Shown here in pieces: positions 1 to 9,894 of a DNA stretch of 64,000 bases (the first letter of the stretch is position 1; each line of letters begins with the position of its first letter). Below the pieces are notes generated by a model, which had not been told where the DNA came from, did no database searches, and saw only the letters and a list, made by a program, of their open reading frames with translations. The DNA comes from Photorhabdus noenieputensis (GTDB lineage: Bacteria > Pseudomonadota > Gammaproteobacteria > Enterobacterales > Enterobacteriaceae): NCBI RefSeq assembly GCF_018448935.1, contig NZ_RCWC01000001.1, forward strand, positions 248,001 to 312,000, written 5' to 3'. The translations under genes were made by a program, and so were the position numbers.

Positions 1-516
1 CACCAATTCAGCTTCATAGGCGAGATCGGTAATTAGCCCGGGACCGACAATTACTTTAATGCCGATGGCTTTTAGTGCATTGACTTGGGCCCGTGCATCT
101 TCTTCCGTTACGTAACTGCGTTGTTCAATACGTAAGTTGAACCGTTGCTGAAATTCTTCTAGCGCAGGTAATGTATGCTGATAGGTGATAACACCAATAC
201 GTGAACTGATTTGTCGTGCACGGGCCAATGCCTGCATAAAATCAAAACCGCTGGCCTTAGCAATGATGACGGGTACTGACAAACGGCTTTTAAGATAGGC
301 ACCATTAGAGCCGGCACAGAGCACGGCATCACAACATTCAGTTGTTAACCGTTGACGAATATGTTGAACCGCATTTTCAAACCCAAGTTGGATCGGCGTG
401 ATATTGGCCTGATGATCGAACTCTGGTGTGATATCACGGAAGAGATCAAAAAGACGGGAAACAGATACTGTCCAAATGATCGGTTTATCACGTTCTGCTG
501 ATGGTGTTTCTGCCAT
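1..516 (-). CDS. prpR: PrpR, propionate catabolism activator (5' part only)
   Basis: The reverse strand is open from ATG at 514-516 to the left window edge, giving about 172 N-terminal residues starting [20 protein letters not shown]. This corresponds to the PrpR_N effector-sensing domain of the sigma-54-dependent activator PrpR, which in enterobacteria responds to 2-methylcitrate. The AAA+ and Fis-type DNA-binding domains would lie outside the window. It is divergent from prpBCDE, with a sigma-54 promoter and TGTTTC repeats between, which is the standard prp arrangement. Identification rests on family resemblance of the N-terminus plus context. Confidence 0.9.
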   Translation of the reverse strand, partial: MAETPSAERDKPIIWTVSVSRLFDLFRDITPEFDHQANITPIQLGFENAVQHIRQRLTTECCDAVLCAGSNGAYLKSRLSVPVIIAKASGFDFMQALARARQISSRIGVITYQHTLPALEEFQQRFNLRIEQRSYVTEEDARAQVNALKAIGIKVIVGPGLITDLAYEAELV

Positions 517-576
517 GCTATTCCTCTATCTATATGCCTATATGATGTTTTCGCTTTTCCCACCACAATAATTCAA

Positions 577-634
577 TGTTTCGCAATTGTTTCGTTAATG
601 TTTCATGGAAACGTAATTGATTCATTATGAAACA
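577..634. promoter_or_regulatory. Putative PrpR binding region (repeated TGTTTC / dyads)
   Basis: Four TGTTTC-like half-sites occur between prpR and prpB, at 577-582 and 588-593 and in two dyads. The dyads are 599-613 (TGTTTC-ATG-GAAACG) and 618-634 (TGATTCAT-TATGAAACA). They lie 130-190 bp upstream of the sigma-54 promoter, a normal distance for an enhancer-type activator. Binding by PrpR is inferred from position and symmetry. Confidence 0.5.
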
Positions 635-767
635 GATGGATTTCTCTATCAATGGTACTTTTCCACAAGCTAATAAATATCTTTAGTACTACTTTTCAAT
701 TAAAAAACAAAATATTAACTTTTTATTTTGTTTGTTTTTTTAAAGCCGCCAGCCATTTTTTATTTTA

Positions 768-784
768 TTGGTACGAATATTGCT
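768..784 (+). promoter_or_regulatory. Sigma-54 promoter of prpBCDE
   Basis: TTGGTACGAATATTGCT matches the -24/-12 consensus YTGGCACGrNNNTTGCW with one mismatch (T for C). The -24 GG is at 770-771 and the -12 GC at 782-783, so transcription should start near 795. That rules out the upstream in-frame ATG at 794 as the prpB start and supports 827. Confidence 0.85.
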
Positions 785-826
785 AGATAACAAATGCGTT
801 TCATTATAATAACAATGAGGTCATGT

Positions 827-1717
827 ATGACGTTTTCCTCGGCCGGTTTGGCGTTTCGTCAGGCTATAGAAGCTGAATCCCCACTACAGGTTGTTGGTGC
901 CATTAATGCGAATCATGCGTTGCTGGCGAAACGGGCGGGCTATAAAGCTATCTATCTTTCTGGTGGCGGTGTATCGGCAGGTTCGTTGGGTATGCCTGAT
1001 CTGGGAATTTCAACGCTGGATGATGTGTTAATAGATATCCGTCGTATTACAGACGTATGCGATTTGCCATTGTTGGTGGATGCTGATATCGGTTTTGGCT
1101 CTTCTGCCTTTAATGTGGCCCGTACAGTGCGCTCAATGATCAAAGCAGGAGCTGCGGGGTTGCACATTGAGGATCAGGTCGGTGCGAAACGCTGTGGTCA
1201 TCGCCCGAATAAAGAGATTGTATCCAAAGAGGAAATGGTTGATCGCATCAAGGCCGCAGTCGATGTCCGTACTGATAAAAATTTTGTCATTATGGCTCGC
1301 ACCGATGCTTTGGCTGTTGAAGGATTAGCAGCGGCCCTTGATCGGGCGCAAGCCTATATCGAAGCCGGGGCAGATATGCTATTCCCTGAGGCGATCACTG
1401 AGTTACACATGTATAAAGCATTTGCGTCAACAACCAGGGTTCCTGTACTAGCCAACATCACTGAATTTGGTGCGACACCACTTTTCACGATTGAAGAATT
1501 GAAAAGTGTGGATGTCTCCATTGCCCTTTACCCACTTTCTGCTTTCCGGGCAATGAATAAGGCAGCCGAGCAGGTTTACACTACACTCCGCCGCGAAGGG
1601 ACACAGAAGAGTGTGATTAGCATGATGCAGACTCGCAACGAGTTATACGAAAGCATCAACTACTACGATTTTGAACAAAAACTGGATCTGCTTTTCTCCC
1701 AGAAAAAATCTCAATGA
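827..1717 (+). CDS. prpB: 2-methylisocitrate lyase PrpB
   Basis: PrpB cleaves 2-methylisocitrate to pyruvate and succinate, the last step of the methylcitrate cycle for propionate use. The 296-aa product is close to E. coli PrpB throughout. The isocitrate lyase-family signature K-R-C-G-H is visible in [11 protein letters not shown], with substrate/Mg-binding segments in [10 protein letters not shown] and MARTDAL. The start at 827 ([12 protein letters not shown]) aligns with the E. coli N-terminus, has GAGG at 817-820, and lies downstream of the predicted transcription start. It is the first gene of the prpBCDE operon. Confidence 0.96.
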   Translation: MTFSSAGLAFRQAIEAESPLQVVGAINANHALLAKRAGYKAIYLSGGGVSAGSLGMPDLGISTLDDVLIDIRRITDVCDLPLLVDADIGFGSSAFNVARTVRSMIKAGAAGLHIEDQVGAKRCGHRPNKEIVSKEEMVDRIKAAVDVRTDKNFVIMARTDALAVEGLAAALDRAQAYIEAGADMLFPEAITELHMYKAFASTTRVPVLANITEFGATPLFTIEELKSVDVSIALYPLSAFRAMNKAAEQVYTTLRREGTQKSVISMMQTRNELYESINYYDFEQKLDLLFSQKKSQ

Positions 1718-1777
1718 CGGACATCCCCACCTAATTTCGTCGTTTTATATGGCATAAAAACAGTAGAGGTGATACCC

Positions 1778-2944
1778 ATGAGCGAACAGAACACGATGAC
1801 TGAGTTAACCACTTTCAAGCCTAAAAAATCTGTAGCCCTTTCTGGCGTCAGTGCGGGTAACACGGCACTTTGTACAGTAGGAAAAAACGGTAATGATCTG
1901 CACTACCGTGGTTACGATATTCTTGATCTTGCAACCCAGTGTGAATTTGAAGAAGTTGCATACCTGCTGATCCACGAAAAATTGCCTTCCTACGCTGAAT
2001 TGGCTGCCTATAAAGCGAAATTAACCGCATTGCGAGGTCTGCCGAGTAGCGTAAAGGCAGCACTGGAAGCATTGCCCGCCGCCGCTCATCCGATGGATGT
2101 TATGCGTACAGGCGTCTCCGTTCTGGGTTGTACGTTGCCAGAGAAAGACGATCACAACCTTGCGGGAGCGCGTGATATTGCTGACAGATTACTAGCTTCT
2201 CTCAGCTCCATGTTGCTCTATTGGTATCACTATAGCCACAATGGACGCCGCATTGAGGTAGAAACTGATGCTGAGTCGATAGGCGGACATTTTCTGCATC
2301 TTCTGCATGGTAAAAAGCCCAGTGAATCGTGGGAAAAAACCATGCATACCTCTTTGATCCTTTATGCGGAACACGAATTTAATGCCTCGACATTTACCAG
2401 TCGGGTTATTGCAGGAACTGGCACAGATATCTACTCCGCCATCATCGGGGCGATTGGAGCGCTGAGAGGGTCAAAACATGGCGGAGCAAACGAAGTCTCT
2501 TTTGAAATTCAACAGCGCTATGAAAATCCTGATGAAGCAGAGAGTGATATTCTGGCTCGTTTGGCGAGAAAAGAGGTCATTATCGGCTTTGGTCATCCGG
2601 TTTACACCATCTCTGATCCCCGTCACAAAGTGATTAAAAATGTGGCTCTGCAACTTTCTAAACAGGCAGGAACCACCAAAATGTTTGATATTGCGGATCG
2701 AATAGAAGCGGTGATGTGGGCCAATAAGAAAATGTTCCCGAACCTTGATTGGTTCTCAGCGATTTCCTATCACATGATGGGTGTGCCAACTGCAATGTTT
2801 ACACCGTTGTTTGTGATTGCCCGCACAGCAGGATGGGCTGCTCACATCATTGAACAGCGTATTGATAATAAAATTATTCGTCCAGCAGCCAACTATACCG
2901 GACCAGAAAATCAAGTATTTACGCCAATTAGTAAACGTGGGTAA
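1778..2944 (+). CDS. prpC: 2-methylcitrate synthase PrpC
   Basis: PrpC condenses propionyl-CoA with oxaloacetate to 2-methylcitrate. The product is 388 aa, the usual length. Citrate synthase-family active-site segments are visible: the GSKHGGANE loop, FGHPVY, and the C-terminal R-x-x-G-W-x-x-H region [16 protein letters not shown] 1778 follows AGAGGTGA and gives [23 protein letters not shown], aligning with E. coli PrpC. An upstream ATG at 1769 lacks this spacing. It sits 60 bp after prpB in the same operon. Confidence 0.96.
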   Translation: MSEQNTMTELTTFKPKKSVALSGVSAGNTALCTVGKNGNDLHYRGYDILDLATQCEFEEVAYLLIHEKLPSYAELAAYKAKLTALRGLPSSVKAALEALPAAAHPMDVMRTGVSVLGCTLPEKDDHNLAGARDIADRLLASLSSMLLYWYHYSHNGRRIEVETDAESIGGHFLHLLHGKKPSESWEKTMHTSLILYAEHEFNASTFTSRVIAGTGTDIYSAIIGAIGALRGSKHGGANEVSFEIQQRYENPDEAESDILARLARKEVIIGFGHPVYTISDPRHKVIKNVALQLSKQAGTTKMFDIADRIEAVMWANKKMFPNLDWFSAISYHMMGVPTAMFTPLFVIARTAGWAAHIIEQRIDNKIIRPAANYTGPENQVFTPISKRG

Positions 2945-3005
2945 CGCTATTTTTGATGCAGAAATAGAGATCCCTGTATGGGTGCTTTTTTAACAAGGAA
3001 TTATT

Positions 3006-4457
3006 ATGTCTACCTCTGTTGCAAACAATCGCCCTGAATATGATCAGGTCATTGTAGATATTGTGGATTATGTTATGGAATACGCCATCACATCATCCGT
3101 CGCCTATGAAACGGCTTATTACTGCTTTCTGGATACGTTAGGTTGCGGGTTAGAGGCCCTGGAATACCCGGCCTGTAAGAAATTGCTAGGGCCGATTGTG
3201 CCGGGGACAGTAGTACCCAATGGTGTACGTGTGCCGGGAACCCAATTTCAACTCGATCCGGTACAGGCGGCATTTAACATTGGTACGATGATCCGCTGGT
3301 TAGATTTCAATGACACATGGCTTGCCGCTGAATGGGGACATCCATCCGATAACCTCGGTGGTATTCTGGCAGTAGCTGATTGGCTATCAAGAAATGCCAT
3401 TGCTGGTGGGAAAAAGCCTCTTACGATCAAAGATGTTTTGACGGGTATGGTTAAAGCGCATGAAATTCAGGGATGTCTTGCACTGGAGAATGCATTTAAT
3501 AAAGTCGGTTTAGATCATGTCGTGCTGGTAAAAGTGGCTTCGACGGCTGTTGTTGCTGAAATGTTGGGGTTGAATCGGGAAGAGATCTTGAGCGCGGTAT
3601 CGCTGGCTTGGGTTGATGGTCAATCACTGCGAACTTACCGTCATGCTCCTAATACCGGCTCACGCAAATCTTGGGCTGCTGGCGATGCAACATCCCGCGC
3701 GGTGCGTTTGGCTTTGATGGCGCAAAAGGGTGAAATGGGATATCCCTCGGTATTAACCGCAAAAACGTGGGGATTCTATGATGTTCTGTTCAATGGTCAG
3801 CCTTTTAAATTCCAGCGTGCCTATGGCTCTTATGTGATGGAAAACGTGCTGTTCAAAATCGCTTTCCCGGCGGAATTTCATGCACAAACTGCTGTGGAAG
3901 CGGCAATGAGCCTGCATCAACAACTGAAAAATGCGGGTAAAACGATCAATGACATTACAAAGATCACCATTCGTACCCATGAAGCTTGTATACGGATTAT
4001 CGATAAGCAAGGCCCATTAAATAATCCTGCGGACCGAGATCACTGTATTCAGTACATGGTGGCGATTCCTTTGATCTTTGGTCGCCTTACTGCGGCGGAT
4101 TATGAAGATAGCATTGCGGCAGATCCTCGCATTGATGCACTGCGGGAAAAAATAGTGTGTGTTGAAGATCTGGATTTTACCCGTGATTATCACGATCCGG
4201 AAAAACGCTCTATTGCTAACGCATTAACTGTTACGTTTACAGATGGCAGCCAGCTTGATGAAGTTAAAGTTGAATTCCCCATCGGCCATGCTCGTCGCCG
4301 TAAGGAAGGCATTCCATTATTGCTGAAAAAATTCAGCACTAACCTGGCACGTCAGTTCCCTGAAACACAACAGAAAAAAATCCTGTCTGTTTCCCTTGAC
4401 CGTCCGTTACTGGAAAACATGCCGGTAAACGAATATCTCAATTTGTACGTTATTTAG
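3006..4457 (+). CDS. prpD: 2-methylcitrate dehydratase PrpD
   Basis: PrpD dehydrates 2-methylcitrate to 2-methyl-cis-aconitate and belongs to the MmgE/PrpD family. The product is 483 aa, exactly the E. coli length. Family segments include [20 protein letters not shown] (about residues 100-119) and [16 protein letters not shown]. The start has AAGGAA seven bases upstream. The operon carries PrpD rather than the AcnD/PrpF alternative. Spacing to prpC is 61 bp. Confidence 0.96.
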   Translation: MSTSVANNRPEYDQVIVDIVDYVMEYAITSSVAYETAYYCFLDTLGCGLEALEYPACKKLLGPIVPGTVVPNGVRVPGTQFQLDPVQAAFNIGTMIRWLDFNDTWLAAEWGHPSDNLGGILAVADWLSRNAIAGGKKPLTIKDVLTGMVKAHEIQGCLALENAFNKVGLDHVVLVKVASTAVVAEMLGLNREEILSAVSLAWVDGQSLRTYRHAPNTGSRKSWAAGDATSRAVRLALMAQKGEMGYPSVLTAKTWGFYDVLFNGQPFKFQRAYGSYVMENVLFKIAFPAEFHAQTAVEAAMSLHQQLKNAGKTINDITKITIRTHEACIRIIDKQGPLNNPADRDHCIQYMVAIPLIFGRLTAADYEDSIAADPRIDALREKIVCVEDLDFTRDYHDPEKRSIANALTVTFTDGSQLDEVKVEFPIGHARRRKEGIPLLLKKFSTNLARQFPETQQKKILSVSLDRPLLENMPVNEYLNLYVI

Positions 4458-4527
4458 ATTTGTCATGCTATTGGCGGCCGCTCTCCCAAGTGCCGCTCTA
4501 TCATCTACGGCAGCACTAGGAGAGATT

Positions 4528-6414
4528 ATGTCATTCAACGCTTTTTATCAGCAATCTATTGATGATCCCAACACATTCTGGGCTGAACAGGCGCAACGTA
4601 TTTTCTGGCAACACCCTTTTGAGCAAGTGCTGGATTATAACAATCCTCCCTTTGCTCGTTGGTTTTGCGGAGGAAAAACCAACCTATGTTACAACGCGCT
4701 GGATCGCTGGCTGGAAAGCCAGCCTGATGCTAAAGCGCTCATCACCATCTCAACAGAAACCAATAGTGAGAAAATATTTACTTTCAGGGAATTACATCAG
4801 GAAGTGAATCGAGCGGCTGCCATGATGCTCTCTTTGGGGGTTAAAAAAGGCGACAGAGTTCTGGTTTATATGCCGATGATTGCCGAAGCGCTGTTTGTTT
4901 TGCTTGCTTGTGCCCGTATTGGCGCTGTTCATTCTGTTGTCTTCGGTGGTTTTGCTTCCCAAAGCCTTGCTACTCGGCTGGATAATGCTGAGCCAGTGTT
5001 GGTGGTGTCTGCTGATGGAGGATCGCGCGGCGGCAAAGTCATTCCTTACAAGCCATTGTTAGATGAGGCTATTGAGCTGGCGAATCACAAACCCCGCCAT
5101 GTATTGATGGTTAACCGTGGGTTGGCGGAAATGGTTTGGGTGCCGGAGAGAGATGTTGATTTCGCTACATTGCGGCAGGAGTACTTTGATGCTGACATTC
5201 CCGTAACTTGGCTTGAATCAAATGAAACCTCTTGTGTGCTCTATACTTCCGGCACGACGGGCACGCCGAAGGGGGTACAGCGTGATGTTGGTGGTTATGC
5301 TGTCGCACTGGCAACATCTATGGATATCATTTTTGGTGGTAAAGCGGGGGAGGTGTTTTTTAGCACCTCAGATATCGGCTGGATCGTTGGGCATTCTTAT
5401 ATTGTTTATGCTCCTTTAATTGCAGGAATGGCGACGATTATGTATGAGGGGCTGCCGATACGGCCAGATGCGGGCATTTGGTGGAAAATAGTAGAGAAAT
5501 ATCGAGTAACACGGATGTTTTCAGCACCTACAGCTATTCGTGTACTGAAAAAATATCCAATTGAATGTATTGGTAAATATGATATTTCATCGCTTAAGAC
5601 ATTGTATTTGGCGGGAGAACCGCTAGATGAGCATACCGCTCGCTGGATTGCTGAGGCTATTAATGTTCCGGTCATAGATAATTACTGGCAGACGGAAACC
5701 GGTTGGCCAATTATGGCGATTGCTCGCACGCTGGATGACAGGCCGAGTCGATTTGGCAGTACAGGCTTCCCGATGTATGGCTTTCATGTCAAGCTCATCA
5801 ATGAACTGACTGGCGAGGCGTGCGGTGATAACGAAAAAGGGATGCTTGTTATTGAAGGGCCTTTACCTCCGGGTTGTATTCAAACTATCTATGGTGATGA
5901 TACACGTTTTCTCAATACCTATTGGCGACACTTTGAGCATGCTGTTTATTCCACATTCGATTGGGGTATCCGTGATAGCGATGGCTATTATTTTATTTTG
6001 GGGCGTTCGGATGATGTGATTAATGTGGCTGGGCACCGTCTGGGAACGCGGGAGATAGAAGAGTGTATCGCCAGCCATGAAGATGTTGCCGAAGTGGCTG
6101 TTATTGGCATTAAGGATGCTATCAAAGGGCAAGTCGCGGTTGCTTTTGTTGTCCTCAAGGATGGGAAGGAGATCCAGAATGCCGAGCATTTTGCTGTTTT
6201 GGAAAAGGTTTTGATGGATTTGGTCAATAAACAAATTGGTAGCGTAGGCCGCCCGGCACGAGTCTATTTTGTTTCTCAGATTCCCAAAACACGTTCAGGA
6301 AAAATGTTGCGTCGAACCATGCAGGCAATATGTGAAGGGCGTGAGCCCGGTGATCTTGCTCTGATTGAAAATCCTACTGCACTGGAGGTCATTCGAGAGG
6401 CTGTTTTTTGTTAA
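4528..6414 (+). CDS. prpE: Propionate-CoA ligase PrpE
   Basis: PrpE activates propionate to propionyl-CoA through an acyl-AMP intermediate. The product is 628 aa, matching E. coli PrpE. AMP-forming signatures include the P-loop-like YTSGTTGTPKGVQRD, the adenine motif YWQTETGWP, the hinge FILGRSDDVINVAGHRLGTREIEE, and the C-terminal acetylation-site region PKTRSGKMLRR with its catalytic Lys. The start MSFNAFYQ follows AGGAGAG at 4518-4524. An upstream in-frame ATG at 4465 would add 21 residues without a ribosome binding site and is not preferred. Confidence 0.95.
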   Translation: MSFNAFYQQSIDDPNTFWAEQAQRIFWQHPFEQVLDYNNPPFARWFCGGKTNLCYNALDRWLESQPDAKALITISTETNSEKIFTFRELHQEVNRAAAMMLSLGVKKGDRVLVYMPMIAEALFVLLACARIGAVHSVVFGGFASQSLATRLDNAEPVLVVSADGGSRGGKVIPYKPLLDEAIELANHKPRHVLMVNRGLAEMVWVPERDVDFATLRQEYFDADIPVTWLESNETSCVLYTSGTTGTPKGVQRDVGGYAVALATSMDIIFGGKAGEVFFSTSDIGWIVGHSYIVYAPLIAGMATIMYEGLPIRPDAGIWWKIVEKYRVTRMFSAPTAIRVLKKYPIECIGKYDISSLKTLYLAGEPLDEHTARWIAEAINVPVIDNYWQTETGWPIMAIARTLDDRPSRFGSTGFPMYGFHVKLINELTGEACGDNEKGMLVIEGPLPPGCIQTIYGDDTRFLNTYWRHFEHAVYSTFDWGIRDSDGYYFILGRSDDVINVAGHRLGTREIEECIASHEDVAEVAVIGIKDAIKGQVAVAFVVLKDGKEIQNAEHFAVLEKVLMDLVNKQIGSVGRPARVYFVSQIPKTRSGKMLRRTMQAICEGREPGDLALIENPTALEVIREAVFC

Positions 6415-6568
6415 CAGACCTTGAAATTTGTAGCTCTAAGCCAAGAGAAAAGCTTGGTAGGTTTAATGATGGATATGCTAATGGAATTAAACGATTTAAT
6501 AGTTAAACTTTTCGTTATTGGTTTGTTGGTAATTTGAAAATTTTATCCCGAAATTCATCTTCGCAGAA

Positions 6569-6607
6569 CATGGTCGTAAACGTTCTAATGTCGCGTCTAC
6601 GACCATG
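6569..6607. repeat. Perfect 10-bp inverted repeat after prpE
   Basis: CATGGTCGTA (6569-6578) is repeated as its exact complement (6598-6607) around a 19-bp loop, in the 255-bp gap between the convergent prpE and the beta-propeller gene. No T-tract follows, so it is not a standard intrinsic terminator. It may be a protein-binding site or an RNA stem limiting read-through. Confidence 0.5.
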
Positions 6608-6669
6608 ATGTAGTATAGAAAACTCAGCATATTAATAAGTTGCTGTGTTTGACTCAGCTAGTGAAATAA

Positions 6670-8301
6670 TTATTGCACTAGGTAAAGTGGGTATTTTGTT
6701 GGATAGGAATCGTATTCAGCTAACGGAACCATCTTAATAGATGATTTATTATCTCTGATTATCTTTATTCCATTTACTGGCCATTTAGCGGAATCAAGAA
6801 GAAACGCGGCAGGTTGTCCAGTTGCGCCAATAACGGGAGCGCCGGTTTTTAATGAAGCGCCATATGGAATAGCATGGAAAATCTCAGGTGTAACTTCAAC
6901 GAAGTTCTTAGTTAAAAATTGAATTGATCGAATGGAATCAGCTTGCAAACGTGTTCCAGATACAACAAATGTCAAAGGTAAACCGGCCGCTTTAATTCCA
7001 TAACCTTCGTAGATATTCGCGACCTGACTAGGACGCATATTTTCACAGTTCATTCCAGCACTGACGTCGATACCAATATGCGCTAAGTCTGTAGGCGACC
7101 TACGAGGGAAATTACGCGCAGTCGCATTGATAACATCGATTGGCAGCGTACTGCACTGTCCGGTACTTGAGACAACTGAGTGCTTATCTGGTCTTGATAC
7201 AATACCGGGACCTTCTACAGTGGAGGTGCTTAATTGGACATCATTGTAGATTTTCGTAGAGAAGTCTGGAGGATAAAAGCTTAAAGATAGTCTGGAGCCA
7301 TCATTGTGGGCCACAATCCATGCACTGAGTGCATCAGAAAATTGCATATCGACGCTTACCCAATAGTTTTGCTGGTATCCGGTGTGATTCTCTTCCGTTT
7401 TTGTGACGAAGCCATTAGGAGTAAGTTCTTCCACTTCACTTTGAAAGGTTGGATCGGGAGATCTTAAGACATATTGCCCTCCGCCGCCGTAAATTTTATC
7501 TAGGGAATCTGCTCCGGTCGTATCGGTGTACATAAGGTAAAACATACCATTGAGATAGGATATGGATGGTTGCCCTGCTCCATAAGGATTTCCATCTAGC
7601 TTCTTGTTAGCGGGTAAGATTATCGGATTACCATTATTTGCACGTGTCCAGTTAATTCCGTCAGTACTTGTTGCGAGGCCAATTTTTGTTATACCTTCAG
7701 CATCAACGCGAACGCTGTTCCATCCACCATAATACATATAATATGTGCCATTAACTCGTATGACAGAGGGATCGCAAGTATGGACTTTATCGAATGCGGT
7801 CGCTTCCTTGTTAGGGGAAAAAACAATCTGGTAGGGGGCGCTACTTCCACGTGCGTGGAAAGGGCCATCAAGAGATGAAGATTCGGCATAGAAAATATGA
7901 TCACCGGGATGAGTGCGATCGGAACCACACCACCACATCCGATATACCCCGTCCAACATCACGGAAGGCGCATAGTTGTATACCCCCCCCTTAACTACAG
8001 GACCGATAGAAGTTCGAATACCTGATGTTATTAAAGGTATTTCTGTTTGTGCTAATGATGGAGGAACCAATAATAATCCGCAGAGAATAGCCAAGCTTAA
8101 GGTGGCCAATAAAACATTTCGATAAATCACACGTAAATGGCGAAACAGCAATCCACAATAATGCAAGGAGCAAACTAAAGCATCATTTAATGTGGATCTG
8201 CGATTATTTGCCCGATCTGACATTTTAAGTACATAGTTATTGATATTTAATTGCTTGATGATGCCCCAAATTTTGGGGGCTTTTTTGATACACAAAGTCA
8301 C
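6670..8301 (-). CDS. Secreted GH43-like five-bladed beta-propeller protein
   Basis: The product is 543 aa. A hydrophobic export segment lies near residues 55-85 (LLATLSLAILCGLLLVPPSLAQ, shown here only as its core), after a long polar N-terminus. The mature part has repeated blade motifs resembling the GH43/GH32/GH68 sugar-hydrolase propeller superfamily: PSVMLDGVYRMWWCGSD, CDPSVIRVNGTYYMYYGG, PSISYLNGMFYLMYTD. GTG 8301 has TGGAG seven bases upstream, while ATG 8223 would give a more usual signal anchor but has no clear ribosome binding site. Substrate is unknown. It faces prpE convergently and has no evident operon partner. Without the catalytic Asp/Glu set confirmed, hydrolase activity is an inference. 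Confidence 0.7.
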   Translation of the reverse strand: MTLCIKKAPKIWGIIKQLNINNYVLKMSDRANNRRSTLNDALVCSLHYCGLLFRHLRVIYRNVLLATLSLAILCGLLLVPPSLAQTEIPLITSGIRTSIGPVVKGGVYNYAPSVMLDGVYRMWWCGSDRTHPGDHIFYAESSSLDGPFHARGSSAPYQIVFSPNKEATAFDKVHTCDPSVIRVNGTYYMYYGGWNSVRVDAEGITKIGLATSTDGINWTRANNGNPIILPANKKLDGNPYGAGQPSISYLNGMFYLMYTDTTGADSLDKIYGGGGQYVLRSPDPTFQSEVEELTPNGFVTKTEENHTGYQQNYWVSVDMQFSDALSAWIVAHNDGSRLSLSFYPPDFSTKIYNDVQLSTSTVEGPGIVSRPDKHSVVSSTGQCSTLPIDVINATARNFPRRSPTDLAHIGIDVSAGMNCENMRPSQVANIYEGYGIKAAGLPLTFVVSGTRLQADSIRSIQFLTKNFVEVTPEIFHAIPYGASLKTGAPVIGATGQPAAFLLDSAKWPVNGIKIIRDNKSSIKMVPLAEYDSYPTKYPLYLVQ

Positions 8302-9228
8302 AATTTTCTCCAGAGTTGTAAGTTGAAGTCACGGAGCGAGAAAAGTTCTTAGTAAAACCTCCCTCAAATATGCTCCTAAAAAAGATGCAATGGCTATTAA
8401 CCCGCATTCGTCTCACTAAATTCAGTCGGTGATTGGTAACTTAACCTGTTATGCAACCGTGCTTTAGTTAGTGCATTGCATAATTAGTGCTGGTTTATGC
8501 GAGCAGTTCTTGTGCTGGTCTTCTGGCGTGCCTTTATAGGCATCTTCTTACCAATGTCACTATGACAAAACATTGTTTATCAGCGCTGATGTAGTGCAGA
8601 AATCTGCTGTCACATTGGTAGTTATAAAGGTAAATTTTTGTATCTTCATCCTTCCATCATCAAATCATTAGAGTTAAATAAATCAGTATAAAAAATCATA
8701 TGGTCATTATTTGTTTGGTGGTGAATAACTGTTCAGGACAAAAAATGTTACATGAATCACAAAAAATATCAATGAGTTTATTTTTAAGACTATTCCTAAT
8801 GAATCAATCAGAAAAATTCTGACTGAGGACTGACTCTCTTATTCTGTTTTATCGTGTGTTGTATTTCAGCCATAGAAAACGTAGCCTGCGTGTTCACAAC
8901 CGTAAAAAGTTGCATAACTTAAGGTTCTTCTAATGAATGTTTTTTGTGGAGGATAAAAAATGCGGCTGTAATATGCAGGTCTATGGGTTATGTGGATAAG
9001 AGTTGATATGGAAACGGTATTATGTAGACATATTTGAGCCAAGTCTGCCTTATTTGCACGTGGGGAAATACTTTTGTTCGTGACGTTAATCTCTGCGATT
9101 TTACTCGATGTGCATGAAAATAACCCCGCAGATTTTAGAAAAACAACAAATTTTGCCGCTAAAACGACATTCCTGCATAAAGTGTTTTAACATTTGGTCA
9201 TTAACTTCGTACAATCCCGTCCCTGAAT
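8302..9228. other. 927-bp intergenic region with secondary-structure potential
   Basis: No convincing protein gene is visible. A 12-bp imperfect inverted repeat pairs TACCAATGTCAC (8549-8560) with its near complement at 8609-8620. Inside it is the palindrome GCAGAAATCTGC (8597-8608). The rest is AT-rich and should contain promoters for the divergent genes on either side. Confidence 0.4.
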
Positions 9229-9753
9229 GTGTTCTCTACGGAAAATAGGCTTAGTTTGTCACTGATCCAATTTTATACATCGCGGAGTCGTTTGCCAGCT
9301 TGGCTCGGTATATTCGCGATACTGATGTTGTTCATTGCGCCAGTGATCTCCCGGTCACTGGAACATGCGCGCATTGGTGAGGCTCATTCATCGAAAGTGG
9401 TCGATTGCCATAGGGTGATGTCATCTAACGATGATATACCTCGCAATATGTCTCATTTTGATGCTTTTTCCGCATCACATGCTACTAAGTCATATAGCAC
9501 TAACCATCATGATGGCATGCAGATGGGTATGCATGCGGGTGGTGGTATGTCGATGTTGGAGGATATTGCCTGTGGATACTGCGTTTTTCTGATCCATATA
9601 CCCATGCTGGATTTGGCGAATACACCGCTATTTTGGTCAACTTCGCTGACTTCACGGCCACCGCCGATTCAAACCGTAGCTTCATTTCTGCCGCACTTCA
9701 TCTTTTCTGATTCGTTGCCTCGTGCTCCGCCTGAACAGCTCTCATCTCATTGA
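9229..9753 (+). CDS. DUF2946 family protein, copper-associated
   Basis: The product is 174 aa with one N-terminal membrane segment (LPAWLGIFAILMLFIAPVIS), a His/Met-rich stretch (HHDGMQMGMHAGGGMSM, residues about 88-104), and the family-typical CGYCVFL Cys pair. DUF2946 proteins commonly sit beside TonB-dependent copper receptors, as here (receptor begins 141 bp downstream). Both proteins have Met/His-rich runs, which suits a role in copper handling at the cell envelope. Start is probably GTG 9229; a downstream TTG is possible. Function is inferred from context. Confidence 0.75.
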   Translation: MFSTENRLSLSLIQFYTSRSRLPAWLGIFAILMLFIAPVISRSLEHARIGEAHSSKVVDCHRVMSSNDDIPRNMSHFDAFSASHATKSYSTNHHDGMQMGMHAGGGMSMLEDIACGYCVFLIHIPMLDLANTPLFWSTSLTSRPPPIQTVASFLPHFIFSDSLPRAPPEQLSSH

Positions 9754-9894
9754 TTTAAACATAATGAAATGTCCTGCTCATTGTTGAGTTAGGAACAGTT
9801 TGTTCATACCAAAAATGATTTGGTTGGATTCTATAACCTATTCCGTTGTTGATAGAAATATCACTTTGGAAGGTGGGTTTACATTTAAGGCAAG

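Noticed and set aside
5863-6234. Antisense reading frames inside prpE
   Set aside because: They lie opposite a strongly conserved gene and have no ribosome binding sites or protein-like composition.
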